From Trileptium ribeirensis (Eukaryota; Nematoda; Enoplea; Enoplida; Thoracostomopsidae), in assembly GCA_030248225.1 (NCBI GenBank), contig JASANE010017431.1, forward strand, positions 42,618 to 106,617: a DNA stretch of 64,000 bases. The letters are read 5' to 3'. Shown here one piece after another: positions 22,021 to 33,284 of this stretch. The notes under the pieces were generated by a model, which was given only the letters and a program-made list of their open reading frames with translations, had not been told where the DNA came from and did not search any database. Position numbers and translations under genes: made by a program. Position 1 is the first letter of the stretch. Every line of letters begins with the position of its first letter.

Positions 22021-23642
22021 TGAAAAGGTAAGCAAAAATGTACACCAAAATATCAACAAATGAAAAATCTGTTTTACTAAATCATTCCTGAAATTCTTAT
22101 GGCTACAAGGCAACAGAATCAAACTCGCCTCAAACCCACTTCCTTTTGTTTTCCACTGTTCTGCCAAAATTAGGAATGATATTAACCCTTCAAGTTTGTC
22201 AGATAGGCAATGAAAAGTGATAAACGTATAATGAACGAATTCAATAAACGTGAGATCACATTTCGAAACTTTTTCCTCAAAATCTGATCAAAACTTGAGC
22301 GCAAATTTTGATCAAAATGAGATCAAATATTTTATAAAAATTTGGAAACATATTTTTGCATTTTTAGTGAATTTGAAAAATAATAACACCACTCAAAATT
22401 TCGCTGCGAATTAGTTTGGCCAGCAGGTATAAGACGCATGCGTTGGAAAGTTTTGTGCTCAACGTTTAACAATAAATTTTGAAACGACGAGATTTGCAGC
22501 ATTTTTTATTCAAAGAGTCCGTCACATTTTGATGAAAATTTGAGCAGAATGTTTGAAGGTTCGAACACACGTTATTATTAATTTGGTGTATACAAATTTA
22601 TTATCTGAGCAGTCGTCTGAAGATGACGCAATGGATTTATGTTACAAACCTTTCGCCGGAAGGAATATCAATGGATCTGCGTCAGCTTGACCGCGTTCCG
22701 TATGCGCACTGACCAAGAAAGTGTACCCTAAAATAATTACCTAATATAGTTTTTGCAGTAATTGTTGCGTTATCTAAAACAGTTGTTATTCATTACGACA
22801 AACAAGAAAAGATCATTTATAATAATTAATAGAGGTAACTATATTTGCGTGTTCACACGTTCAAATTTTTTGGTCAAAATTTTAGAGCTCAAAGTATATA
22901 ACATCGGGCAGGGGATCGCTAATTTTAGTAAAATTATAACTTTGTATCCGATGCAATAAAATAGTCAAAGGCCCTAGTTTGATAAAACAGTGTGTAGAAT
23001 TTAATTTACCCGACTCCATAACAGCAAAACGGCGGTGGGACCCATTTCGTGTGAACTCAAGCAACTGTTTGAGTAGTGAAATCGGGATTTTTCTTCACAA
23101 TCGTAAATTAATTTAATATTTCAAAAACAAGTTAAGGGAGAATGATTACTTACGTCGTATTGTCACAGATTGTATACTTTAAAACTGAAGTGGCAGGATT
23201 AAAAATTACAATGAAATTTACTGGATTCTACATAGAACTCACAGATTTGAAAATTTGTGGGTGCTGCCAAATTTCAAGCACCTCGTAATTTTCTGGGTGC
23301 TAATCTTGTCATACTGTAATTACCCAGTAATTTGAAAATTTGTGGGTGGTATTAAATTGCACACATACAGTAATTTTCCTGGTGCAATCTAGACCCTGTG
23401 TTTTAAAATTTTGTGGGACAAATTTTAACCCACTCCTTCAGTTTAAGGTGGACCATCTATTGGCGTCCTTGTGAATTAGTAAACCGTTCACTCTAAATAA
23501 AAATTATATATTTAATTGAAAGGAAATCCCTATAATGGTCACACCAAGAGTGATGTTTCTGATTGGAGAACGGTGTCATAACTATCTTAATTGTTTGTCC
23601 TCCCGTACTCTATTATGTGCTTAGCCGTTCTTAATGTTTCAT
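22021..23642. other. Spacer between the inverted arms
   Basis: AT-rich, with no gene recognised. Near 23240-23440 a loose repeat built on AATTTGAAAATTTGTGGGTG and AATTTTCTGGGTGCTAAT occurs two to three times. A 65-codon plus-strand frame at 22762-22959 has no motif. Confidence 0.5.
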
Positions 23643-24139
23643 GGCTCGTGCCCTAGGAATTCTGGGTGGATCAAGGTAAATCAACTGTGGTTTCATTGAG
23701 CCGATCTATTTAATTTTCTAAATAACATTTTTGACTCACATGAATTTAGAGTCAAATTTTGACTGGATGGTCTCTAGGTAGCCCATCTGATATAAACAGG
23801 ATTAGATTATCGAAATCAAAATTCTATCATATTCAGTGCTAGACACAGAATGGAGTCACGAAACACCCTATGCAACAATTTCACAGAGAAGATGGGTTCA
23901 GTTACATGGGGGTGGGCCGGCATCGTCACCATTGTTACACAATTCGCCATGGTCATAACCATAGTTACAATATATACAGTAATTGGTTGTTAAATATTAA
24001 AACTTGTACTATAACTACAAATTTAACTTTTATGTTGCTGCATATTGGCAATTTCAAAATTTTTTGTTTTCATGTATCGATACAATTGTCTCTTATGCTG
24101 ATATATTATATATAATCATACATGGTAATCATAGGATGT

Positions 24140-24330
24140 ACTCTCGTACCTTAAACTCAAAATCCCTCCCGAAAGCCCGTATACATTCCCGACAGGTGCT
24201 TTGGCCCCTGGCAGCTCCGCATCGTCGAACCCATAGGTACTTTTCGCGACGCCCGAGGAATCGTGGTGCCCTCTCTGTGCGCTCCCGCCGACAGGCCGCG
24301 CCCCTTAGAGGCCAGAGGCTATCTCTCTGT
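24140..24330. other. GC-rich island (right-arm copy)
   Basis: Counterpart of 21315-21510 in inverse orientation. The outer GC-rich blocks are nearly identical, while the middle differs by small indels (GGCACCACGATTCC against GATGCAGATTCC). Frames are not conserved, which argues against a protein. Confidence 0.35.
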
Positions 24331-24375
24331 AACTCTGATATGGATCATGTATTTATATAGTATATAATTAAGAAT

Positions 24376-24892
24376 CGCGGCAACTAAACTTAAGGTGATC
24401 TCGCCAACGAGTCTATTTTTATAATTTTGTATAAAAATTGTTACGGAACGCTTTTTAGCCAAAATTAAATCTGACGTAAAGCTGTTCGCGAATACAGTAG
24501 CGCTCAGCAAAAATCTAGCCATTTTGTATCGCGAAAATTGCAAGTAAATTAGCCCCTAATTTTTGAGAACAAAATTACCCGGCTTTGAATTACGGGTTTG
24601 TGCGCGAATCCAGGGACTTTAACTATCAAATCAATTTATTGTGATGTCCCACTTTTCAGCTAAATTTATTCTCGAATTGTTGAACTATCAAAATTTAAAT
24701 GATTGAGCATTAGGGAACCGATTCGGCAAATTGAAAACGCGGCAATTTCTGCTCGAACACACATTAATTTTTGTCATTTGCGTTTGATTTTACTAATTTT
24801 CAGCTTATTTTTATTAACAAGGGTTTGCGATTAGATATAGGGTTGTTGCGAAATAAGATGGTTGGTGTCTCGACTTGAGTTTATTTGCGCGT
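24376..24892. mobile_element. MITE-3 copy in right arm
   Basis: Same element as 20773-21274 in inverse orientation, with ends AACTAAACTTAAGGTGATC and CGACTTGAGTTTATT. It was duplicated along with the arm and is not an independent insertion. Confidence 0.65.
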
Positions 24893-25489
24893 AATAATAA
24901 CAATAATTATATAAAATTATATTTATAAAATATTAATTATAATATATAATTATAATTGTACGGTTCCATACTAACTCCATCGCACCATATAATTTTGGGT
25001 CGAAATGTTCACATCACATTCAATCCGGTTTCGATTGAATAGAGCCATATCTAGAAATCAGATTCTAAACGAATTGAGGCCTTGTAAAAAACCGTCAAAT
25101 ATTCAGTAGGGATCTATTTAATCATCTATACATACCCAAACATCGATGTACAGGGCTGTTTGGATCTCTCCACCCAATCTTAACCGAACAAACGACCGCC
25201 ACTATTTATTTGAAAATCGGGTTTATGAGTTCTAAAATCCATTAATTATACATAGGATCGACGCAGTTTGCTCAACTCAGAAGGGCATGTCGTAAATTCA
25301 CATTTTTGATATGGAACGAAAATTAGCGAAATTCTTTCGTCTGAAAATAAGTTATGAGTGACAGCGCCGAAAGAAATTTATCACCATTTACGGCAAACTC
25401 CGTCGCCCAGTGCAAAGTGGGTACACTGTAACATCCGTTTATTTTTTCGTTCACAATGTGCATAATTTTTCGCACACTATATTTTTGTG

Positions 25490-25940
25490 AATATTGCTTA
25501 AGTGCACAGAATTTATAATTATATATTTATTTAACCCCTAATTTCCAAAATTCCTAATAATTTCCAAACTATCATATTTATAACAAATTCCCACCATAAT
25601 TTCATAATGACTACCTAGACTACCTAGACTAACAATCTATTTTTGTGAACTTTTGTGCAAAATCCAAAATTCACCAAATATATCTAACTATATTTACTCT
25701 TTCTAATGTTCCCACTATATGAGCAACCACTATAGTCACCCATGCTAATTTACTCTAATGTTCTGCCAATTTACTCTAATGTTCTGCCAATATTTTTTAG
25801 TAATAGCCTAAGCTAAATTCACCTATCAATCTATTTACTCTAACCTAATACCTAATTTGTCGCCCAGCCGCCCAAACCCCGCTAAAATATTTACTCTAAT
25901 GATATCTAACGTGCGACCCCTAAAGTTGACATAGGCAAAA
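25490..25940. repeat. Distorted arm segment with MITE-2 remnant
   Basis: This should mirror 19660-20170. Landmarks survive in order (TGAATATTGCTTAAGTG, CACTATATGAGC, AATAGCCTAAGCTAA, GCGACCCCTAAAGTTGACAT). Between them the sequence is shortened and replaced by reiterated TTTACTCTAATGTT words. It is either rapid decay or unreliable base-calling in a palindrome. Confidence 0.5.
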
Positions 25941-26811
25941 GACACAATGCGCTATTAAGTTGATTTACATCTCTATGCGCATCGCATTACACAAATTTCA
26001 AGAACAAAATAAGAAATATATAAACAGTTTGTTGAGAGTAACTAGTGAAGCTCGCATTGCGTGCCAGAATTCGCAGTGGTGAGAACAATCCCCCCGAAGT
26101 ATGTTGTAGAAAGCACACACAAACAAAGCCTACACACAGCACGCAGGGTGGCAGAATATATAAACCGTGAGTGGTGAGTCATCCGTTACGCCCCGCCTCC
26201 TTTGATAGCCGACGTATGATGTAGACAAAACATCATACAACGAGTACAAAAACAGTGAACTAACAATTTAATAAGTCAATAAAACCCTAAATTGACCGTG
26301 AAAAGAACATTAAAGAATTCAAACCGACACTTGAGAAAAATGTCATTTTTCACACCAAGTATGAAGCAGAAGTGTGAAAAAAATTTGCCACACAATATTT
26401 TTGACACTCGCAATCAGCTTTTGTTGGCCCCACAAACTTCCCATATCCGACACTAAAAAAAACAATAAGCACACATTTAGGTGCATTTCCCTCGACTTTT
26501 CACCAAATATGAAATTTGACGCCAACTGTGAGCTTATAGAGTTCAGAATTGGGAAGTAGTTGAAAAAATTTGTTATATATCATTGGAAAGCCCTGCAATA
26601 AGAACACATGGAATAGACCTACTAGTTTGCAGATATCTCGTTTACTTATTTGAGATAAGTCGCAAAAACTAAAGATTTGCCGAAAAATGGGCCAAAATGG
26701 CATCATTTTCCCACGGGAAAAAATTCAAAAATCGGTCTCCGTCAAAATTGAAATTCTCGTTCCACTCGCTCGCTTCCACCCGCGAGTGAAATGAGAACAA
26801 TATTTTTTCAG

Positions 26812-27100
26812 GGATCCAATTCGACCGAAAAAAAAATCCAATGCCCATGTTCGTCAAACTGGATGGTTTATAGGAACTTTTAATCGGAGTTGTAGCGATT
26901 GCTTTTTAACTAGCGTTGGGACAACATTTACGCTAGTCCAACGTCGTAAGAAACTAACGATACAACGGGCGATTAGTAGTCGACGAAATTGGAAATTTTT
27001 GAGTGGAACGGAGCGCCCATATCCATCATCGTTTTTGCATCCTGCCAATATCATATCCGCACTAACGAGTTGTTAATACTTCAACAATCGAGGCTTTGAC
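26812..27100 (+). pseudogene. Frame-broken copy of the membrane-protein exon
   Basis: It mirrors 18562-18833 and keeps both splice sites (TATTTTTTCAG and GAC/GTAAGTTT) but is 289 bases against 272. Extra bases include an A-run after CGACCG, a CTTTTT expansion within the membrane segment and a replaced block after the second RR. The frame cannot be read through. The next two downstream exon candidates are also shifted on this side. Confidence 0.6.
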
Positions 27101-28233
27101 GTAAGTTTGATTTTGCAACGTAGGTCGACTTCCTTGGAAAACTTTCAGTTGGAATTTTATAGATCAAGTGTCCGAAGGAAATGAACAATTAAACAAAAAT
27201 GTGACACTCATATGACGCCACGTTAGGGATAGATTACCACTGTAATAATATCACACCATAAGGTCTAGGCATAAGAAATATGTCGCCTCTTTTTAAGTAG
27301 GACATATGACACTTAAATTCACCACGTATTAACCCGTCGTATGTAACGTAGCATTACATGAGTGTCACACTCCCTTTTTAAGGGTTCATAACTGTATTCA
27401 TGCATAGATTTTTTCCGAAAATGCATTAGATTTACTACTCAAAATTATTGTAAAAAATTATTAACAAAACAAGGAAAACCTTGCTCCAGCAATAAGCTAC
27501 CATTTTATCTCTGTGGTTTTTCCAACTTCATTCCTTGTAAACAAATATCTACCATAGAATATAGACAGCTTAACACGTACGCGGAGTAGTGCCTATTTTA
27601 TGCAAAACATTTTTCAAGACCCAGATGCAGCAATTTCATTTCAAATCCGCGATTTTCTTTTCATTGCAACACATACACAGGTAGAACAGGTACACATATA
27701 CATCCTCTGAGGTGAGTAGAAAAAGTTTGAAAGTTTTCCACCTTAACTGTATACAAATACTTACTGTGGGGCATACAGATAATAAATAGCGGCGTCAAAA
27801 TCAGCGCCTCAGTGGAGTACGTAACGCTATATTTTTACAAAATGAACAAGATTTAGCTTTAAATTTAGCATATACAGCTTAACTGCTGGCCTCAGCTGTT
27901 AGAACCGAGCTTTTAATTTCAAGCGTTAGCATATCGAGCACCGAACAACGGTCATTTCCTTTGATTTCGTGCTAAGATTTTGCCACACGAAAAAAAAGTC
28001 TCCAAAAACTACGCACATCAAGAATTAGAAAGACTCTCGAAATTTTGTTTAAGTATTTTGCCGACAAAATATGATTATTCTTGTTTTCTTACAACAGAGT
28101 ATAGCGATCAAGGATTGTTGTGTATGTCTTAGAAACTTACTTTTTTGTCCAGTCGCAGTCAGACCGAGATGCGCTTTAGTCCCGCCGGACACCAACTTCA
28201 CTCTCCGAAACCTGTAAACTGTTTTATTACTAA

Positions 28234-29064
28234 CTAATTGACACGTTGCCATGTATCGTGCGTGTTTTGTCTCTTGTATCGTTTGTATGCATTTCGTTGC
28301 GCTTTCAGCGCTTCTTTGGTTTGGTGGTTAGCCCATGCAGGTTTTTTGATGTCGCGTCGACTAAGTTTTGGAATAGTAGCTATTTCAGATGCAATACTGT
28401 ATTTGATGTGAGACCATAGTGATTCTATTGAGCTAGTGTCGATATCTAATAAACTGGCTGTCAATGAGTTTGAGATCATGAACCAATTTGCGCGTGCCCA
28501 GTTTACAATTGTCAACTTGTTGCGCCTGATTGTAGGGCTTGGTATATGTATGTCAAAAACTACAGTATTGTGGTCGCTGTTTGCTATTGAGGGGCCAACA
28601 GCAACATTTGTTACACTATGATCTGTATCACTGAATACGAGGTCCAGCACATTTTCTTTGCGGGTAGGCTTTAAGACATACAGAGTAAGCCCAGATGCTA
28701 ACACTGCAGTCATGAATGGTTCACATGCAGCCGGAAAAGAGAGTGTATCCCATTGGATGAAAGGGTAGTTAAAGTCACCAGTGAGGATGACACGATCGCA
28801 CGGATAGGTTGGGATTTGACTGATGATTCGAAATAGAAGATGATTGGCTTCTTTTGTGTTTGAGGGAGAGCGATAAGCACAGATAATTAATAGCCGAATA
28901 TTGCAGCTGATAATGCAGGCACATATATCTTGATAGGCGGGTGGCAGAAGGTGAGTAGCGTTTTCCACGGCAAGTAAATCGGTAACATAGATAGCGCTCC
29001 CACCACCCCGTGTAGCACGGTCGCCTCTAAACAGTGAGTAATTATCAATGCCTATCTCATGGTG
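28234..29064 (-). pseudogene. LINE fragment: apurinic-type endonuclease domain
   Basis: An open frame of about 277 codons on the minus strand. Its conserved blocks are those of a non-LTR retrotransposon endonuclease (EEP fold), in order: R-GDRATRGGGSAIYV, then a CAYRSPS block, then the catalytic GDFNYPFIQWD, DLVFSDT and SDHNTVVFDI, followed by the start of the linker to the reverse transcriptase (KPAWANHQTKEALKAQRNAY). The pattern fits the CR1/Jockey group. The start of the domain and the whole reverse transcriptase are missing. The frame stops within about 10 bases of the right-arm edge at 28225, so the inverted-repeat boundary coincides with the LINE truncation. It has no frameshift inside, so it is fairly young. 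Confidence 0.85.
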
Positions 29065-29120
29065 CTGCTACGGAGATTATCTCCCTGAGGTGCTACTACG
29101 GAGATTATCTCCCTGAGGTT
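29061..29120. repeat. Two tandem 28-bp units
   Basis: GGTGCTRCTACGGAGATTAT plus CTCCCTGA is repeated at 29061 and 29089. It abuts the 5' truncation of the LINE fragment. Confidence 0.75.
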
Positions 29121-29743
29121 CGCCCCCTTGAGGCGAGTGCCGATATCTTTAGCACGTATAATATATCGATTTAGGGAAACAATCAAGCGGAAATTAGGAA
29201 AAACTGAGGGAAATGATCATAAGTCGGTGGTAAATTAGAAAAAATTTGAGCCCCAAAAATTCAAAGTTCATTATCGCCAGTGACGACCACCATTCTCCTC
29301 TCCCCTCTGCTAACTTCGCCGGTCGTTTAAGCCGAAAGACCCCTCCGCCAAAGCACCCGCCATCCGCCCCTGAGACCTCGTACATGTAATGCTGTTTATA
29401 TAATAATCATATTTTCAGTGATTTTGGGCTCAGCGCGTCTTTGATATTACTGAACCTTAGCCTGAATGTTTTACTAGGATTAAAGCGGGCTGCGTCTTCG
29501 GGCATACAATGTCGAAGACTTATCCAACCTTCCTGAGGATACTATGTTATAGTTTTGAATGGAAACTGAAGATATCTTAGCAACGCAATAATTTCTTAAG
29601 ATACTCAAATCACGGTACTTGCTGCTAGAAGCGTTACTTGCCACGAAGTATTCATTTCATACGATTTTACAGTGTGTCATTACACGATCCACCACAACCC
29701 TTGGTTTGATTGTGGTAATGCTGTTGTTGTACATTGTGAATAC
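29121..29743. other. No gene seen
   Basis: Mixed AT-rich DNA with a short pyrimidine-rich, GC-richer patch near 29290-29390. No exon supported. Confidence 0.4.
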
Positions 29744-29910
29744 GGCCCAAGCAGCCCTGACGGGCGGAAATATAATTTAAGCCATGCCGTTCTCGATATA
29801 ATAAGCCTAAGCTAAGGTTCTTTTATGAGATATACACTAACCCTAAGTCGGTGGGCTGCCGCTCCTCTGATCCCCCGCTCTAAGCTGTTCTTTTTTCGAA
29901 CGATATCGTA
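29744..29910. mobile_element. MITE-2 relative, eroded
   Basis: Carries the core order in reverse: GCCGTTCTCGATATAATAAG, GCCTAAGCTAAGG, GGGCTGCCGC, then AGCTGTTCTTTTTTC and an ACGATATCGT box. The terminal repeats are eroded. Confidence 0.55.
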
Positions 29911-29956
29911 CTGTTCTTTATGGTTACTTGGGTTATGAATACTATGGCTGTGCCCT

Positions 29957-30520
29957 GTCAACGCACCGGGGGCAGGTTCACGTTAGTATACATAAATCGG
30001 TTAAGTCGTTGCTGAATTATATATATGCCATTTATTCGTAGAATTGTTAGCAGACAGTAGAACGCTTTAGTTAGCCATTATGCACGCTTTGGTATTTTGA
30101 TGTTGATCGCAGAATGTCACTTTGCCTATTCGTAAATCAGTATTGTCAACGCACCGGGGGCAGGTTCACGTTAGTATACATAAATCGGTTAAGTCGTTGC
30201 TGAAGTATATATATGCCATTTATTCGTAGAATTGTTAGCAGACAGTAGAACGCTTTATTTAGCCATTATGCACGCTTTGGTATTTTGACGTTGATCGCAG
30301 AATGTCACTTTGCCTATTCGTAAATCTGTATTGTCAACGCACCGGGGGCAGGTTCACGTTAGTATACATAAATCGGTTAAGTCGTTGCTGAAGTATATAT
30401 ATGCCATTTATTCGTAGAATTGTTAGCAGACAGTAGAACGCTTTAGTTAGCCATTATGCACGCTTTGTTTTTTGACGTTCATCGCAGAATGTTACTTTGC
30501 CGATTCGTAAATCAGTATTG
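29957..30520. repeat. 188-bp tandem repeat, three units
   Basis: GTCAACGCACCGGGGGCAGG starts at 29957, 30145 and 30333, giving two exact 188-base periods; the third unit runs to about 30518. Units differ by only a few bases, so the expansion is recent. No open frame runs through it and no interspaced unique spacers are present. Confidence 0.93.
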
Positions 30521-30935
30521 CGTTTATAACCGATAGTGACACGTCTAATGACGGGTTTAAGTGTTTATGTATGAACCGGCAAAGAATTGAGGATGTGTCA
30601 TGAACAAGTAATCAGTTCTTGTCAGTTCTTCATCGAAGATGCTTTGTGATTGATTTCTGACTGGCTTCTCGATTCGGCAAGGATTTTGCCGCGTTGCCTA
30701 AACCGGTGGGCGCCCTCCGGTAAAAGTTTCAAAAAAGTAATCCTTTTAAGCGAAAAACGCTCAAATTATTAATAAACGGCCTCAGAAACAGTACAAAAAC
30801 TCCTTTATCAAAGTCAAAACCGACTTTTCAGCCATGTATTGTCGAAATTAATCATATCGAAAGTTTTTATGGTCAAGCGAGCTGGATGAGGACATAGCGC
30901 TCGCAGATCAGGTTATTTGGTCTGGGAAAGCACTT
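30521..30935. other. No gene seen
   Basis: Short interval between the 188-bp repeat and the transposase remnant, with no recognisable feature. Confidence 0.4.
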
Positions 30936-30939
30936 TAAA

Positions 30940-31492
30940 ATTGAACGGACGCGTTAATTGTCACAACTGTCGATTTTGGGTATATCAAGATCCTCCCGAA
31001 ACAACTGAGCATTAACAGCAAGCTTCTGGAGCGACTGTTTTGGTCGGCATGCATTCTGAGGGAATAATCGGACCATTCTTCTTTAATGAGACTGTGACTG
31101 TGGACACTTATTTGTAAATGTTGAAGCAGCAGTTTTTGTGCGGCTTTTATGCACCTCCCCACTAGTTATGAATTCGTCTTTCAACAGGACGGTACACAAA
31201 ATGGTTTCGGCATTGACTTGATGAAACCTTCGCTGATCGTTCGACCGGAGGACGTGGCCCCATTGAATGGCCGGAACGCTCGCCTGATTTGACACCGCCA
31301 CATTTCTTTCTCTGGAGCGTATTGACATAGAAAGTCTACAGCCGACGACCAAAGACAATTGAAGAAATCAAAGACTATGTGGCTGAAGAACTGACCATTA
31401 CGGAGCCAGAGCTGCGCAAAAAAATGTGCCGCCCTGTTCGCTATCGACTTGAAGAAATCATTCAAATGAATGGCTCGCAGTTGGTCGTTTAG
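30940..31492 (+). pseudogene. Tc1/mariner-superfamily transposase remnant
   Basis: Frame-broken but readable in three frames: GIIGPFFFNETVTVDTYL, then VFQQDG (second catalytic Asp region), then GRGPIEWPERSPDLTP with the following HFFLW, then KVYSRRPKTIEEIKDYVAEE. It ends at a stop at 31490-31492. This block order (QQDG...WP.RSPDLTP..FFLW) is diagnostic of DDE transposases of the IS630/Tc1/mariner superfamily. The N-terminal DNA-binding half is gone, and stops plus at least two frameshifts make it dead. Confidence 0.85.
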
Positions 31493-31609
31493 GTGAGCAT
31501 TGATCTTTTGTGCACTGAAGTGGAGTAGTTTATTTTTCATCAAAATTATATTTTGAATCGAGTTGTAGTTGTTAAGCAATTGAGCCCCAAACAGGAAATG
31601 TTAATTATG

Positions 31610-32960
31610 AAAAATCCTGTATAAGCCTAAGCAGTATTATCGCTGCAAATCGTACCGAAAGAATCCAGGGTGCAGCTCCTCAGCCAGAAGAAACTACGAA
31701 AATGGACGTTACGTTATTTACACAAAAGGGACTCACATTCATGAAGAGAACGGCGTTAATACTCAGCGAGTTCCATCGCAAGTTCGTAGTAAAATCCAAT
31801 TTTATATCGATTCCCGGTGCAGTCTGACAATCATATGTAGAATGTAACTAGCGAAGCGTTTGAAGTCCCGTCTAGCAACCAACTTCACAACTATGTCGCT
31901 TATTTCCGTCGTGTTAATTCCGAGTTGTCTCCTAATCTTAATGCTGGCAATGTTAAGCTCTGGTGTTCACAGCAACAAAATATTCCCAATACTCTTAATT
32001 CAATTTTGATTCAATATACAGTCGAACTCTTCATTTTTATTACAGCATCTAACCTAATTAGTGTAACGGAAAACACACTTATTCAAGTTGACAGCACTTC
32101 CAAAATTCTCAACAATGAATGTCCCATTTTAGTTTGTGGCACTTCCGAAAAAAACGGAAATTTGATTTTTCGGAATGGCCATAGTTTCTGACAAAGCCAG
32201 AAACGCATGTTGAACTATTTAATACTCTGTTACGTGCCTATTGTGCTGAATTTCAACCTAATTTTATAATGGATGACGGTAGTCCAAGTATAATGGCAGC
32301 GGTTTATCAGCAACATCCAAATGCAACACGGCTAATGTGTTGCTCCAATGTCATATCTGCAATACGTAAGCTGCAAAGGAAAGGATTTCCGAAACATATT
32401 TGGATTGCAATCTAAGGCTGACACCAATATGCTATAGTGTGTCGCATCGATTTATATATTTCAAATAGTCATGGAACTGTTTATGCAAAAATGGTCTTAT
32501 CTACACTCAGACGTAGCGATACAGTTTATAAGTTACATTATAAACAGTTAGTGGTTTAGACGGCCACCCAATCGGTCTCAGGGTGCAACAATTTTCCATT
32601 TATCAACAAACAACGGACTTGAATGACTCAACGCCAAAGTCAAAGATCTCTTCACACAGCATCAACGGCTTTAATTTTGTGAATTTTCTGGTGGAAGCTA
32701 AAATGACTATCAGTAAACTAAATTATAGAGCAGAGGGATTCACTAATGAACCTATAAACACTTTAGTACCATACCAGCCAATGCCGCGTCTTAATATTAC
32801 TACGCCTAGTTTAATAGATGTAATACCTTATCAGCAATACGTTGCTCAGAGCAGCAATTGTCGCATGTCTTTTGACCAATGGTTCCCGTTATTTTACATT
32901 GGAAACTGTAGACTTTGAAGACTTTATTAACTTTGTATCGTCCTGCTTCGTCGTGTACAA
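31610..32960 (+). pseudogene. Mutator-like (MULE) transposase remnant with FLYWCH finger
   Basis: At about 31625-31800 a frame reads KQYYRCKSYRKNPGC, then RNYENGRYVIYTKGTHIHEE: the Cys-Cys-His-His spacing of a FLYWCH zinc finger. Further on, CPILVCGTSEKNG, then FQPNFIMDDGSPSIMAAVYQ, TRLMCCSNVISAIRK and STNNGLE-LNAKVK follow in the order seen in MULE transposases (second catalytic Asp within MDDGSP). Frames change several times and stops interrupt, for example after GHSF and after NNGLE. This FLYWCH-plus-MULE combination is common in invertebrate genomes. Confidence 0.8.
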
Positions 32961-32964
32961 AAAT

Positions 32965-33181
32965 GGGACAATGTAACCTTTAGTGGCGGAACTGAGATGC
33001 ATGCCATGCCGTTCTCGATATACTAGCCTAAGCCTTTAGTCTTAGCCTAAGCTGAGGTCCGTATATGAGCCATGTACTAAGCCTGAGCCTAAGTCGGAGG
33101 GCTGCCGCCCCCCGAACTCCTCGCTCTAAGCTGTTCTTTTTCTAACGTTATAACGTCCGGCCCCTAAAGATGACATGGGCC
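32965..33181. mobile_element. MITE-2 copy 3' of the MULE remnant
   Basis: Left end GGGACAATGTAACCTTTAGT is a decayed match to the right end CCCCTAAAGATGACATGGGCC. The core is intact in reverse order: GCCGTTCTCGATATACTAG, GCCTAAGCCTTTAGTC, a second GAGCCTAAG cluster, GGCTGCCGCCCCC, AGCTGTTCTTTTTC and ACGTTATAACGT. Length 217 bp, against 218 bp for the copy at 19691. Confidence 0.72.
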
Positions 33182-33284
33182 CAATGACATGCGATGAATT
33201 ATTCCTAATTTCTCCTATTTTTATCCAATCGTATCCAAATTTTTTGTCAATATTATCCCAGTTTTTGCCAAAATCACTTACATT

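Larger units (their letters stand above)
23643..28225. repeat. Right arm of the 10.8-kb inverted repeat
   Basis: Reverse complement of 17462-22020, from GCTCGTGCCCTAGG at the inner edge to CCGAAACCTGTAAACTGTTT at the outer edge. Many 1-3-base indels relative to the left arm, several in homopolymers, break all the exon frames. The stretch 25490-25910, opposite the MITE-2, is particularly distorted. Confidence 0.9.

Noticed and set aside
31181..31579. 132-codon minus-strand frame
   Set aside because: Antisense of the Tc1/mariner transposase remnant.
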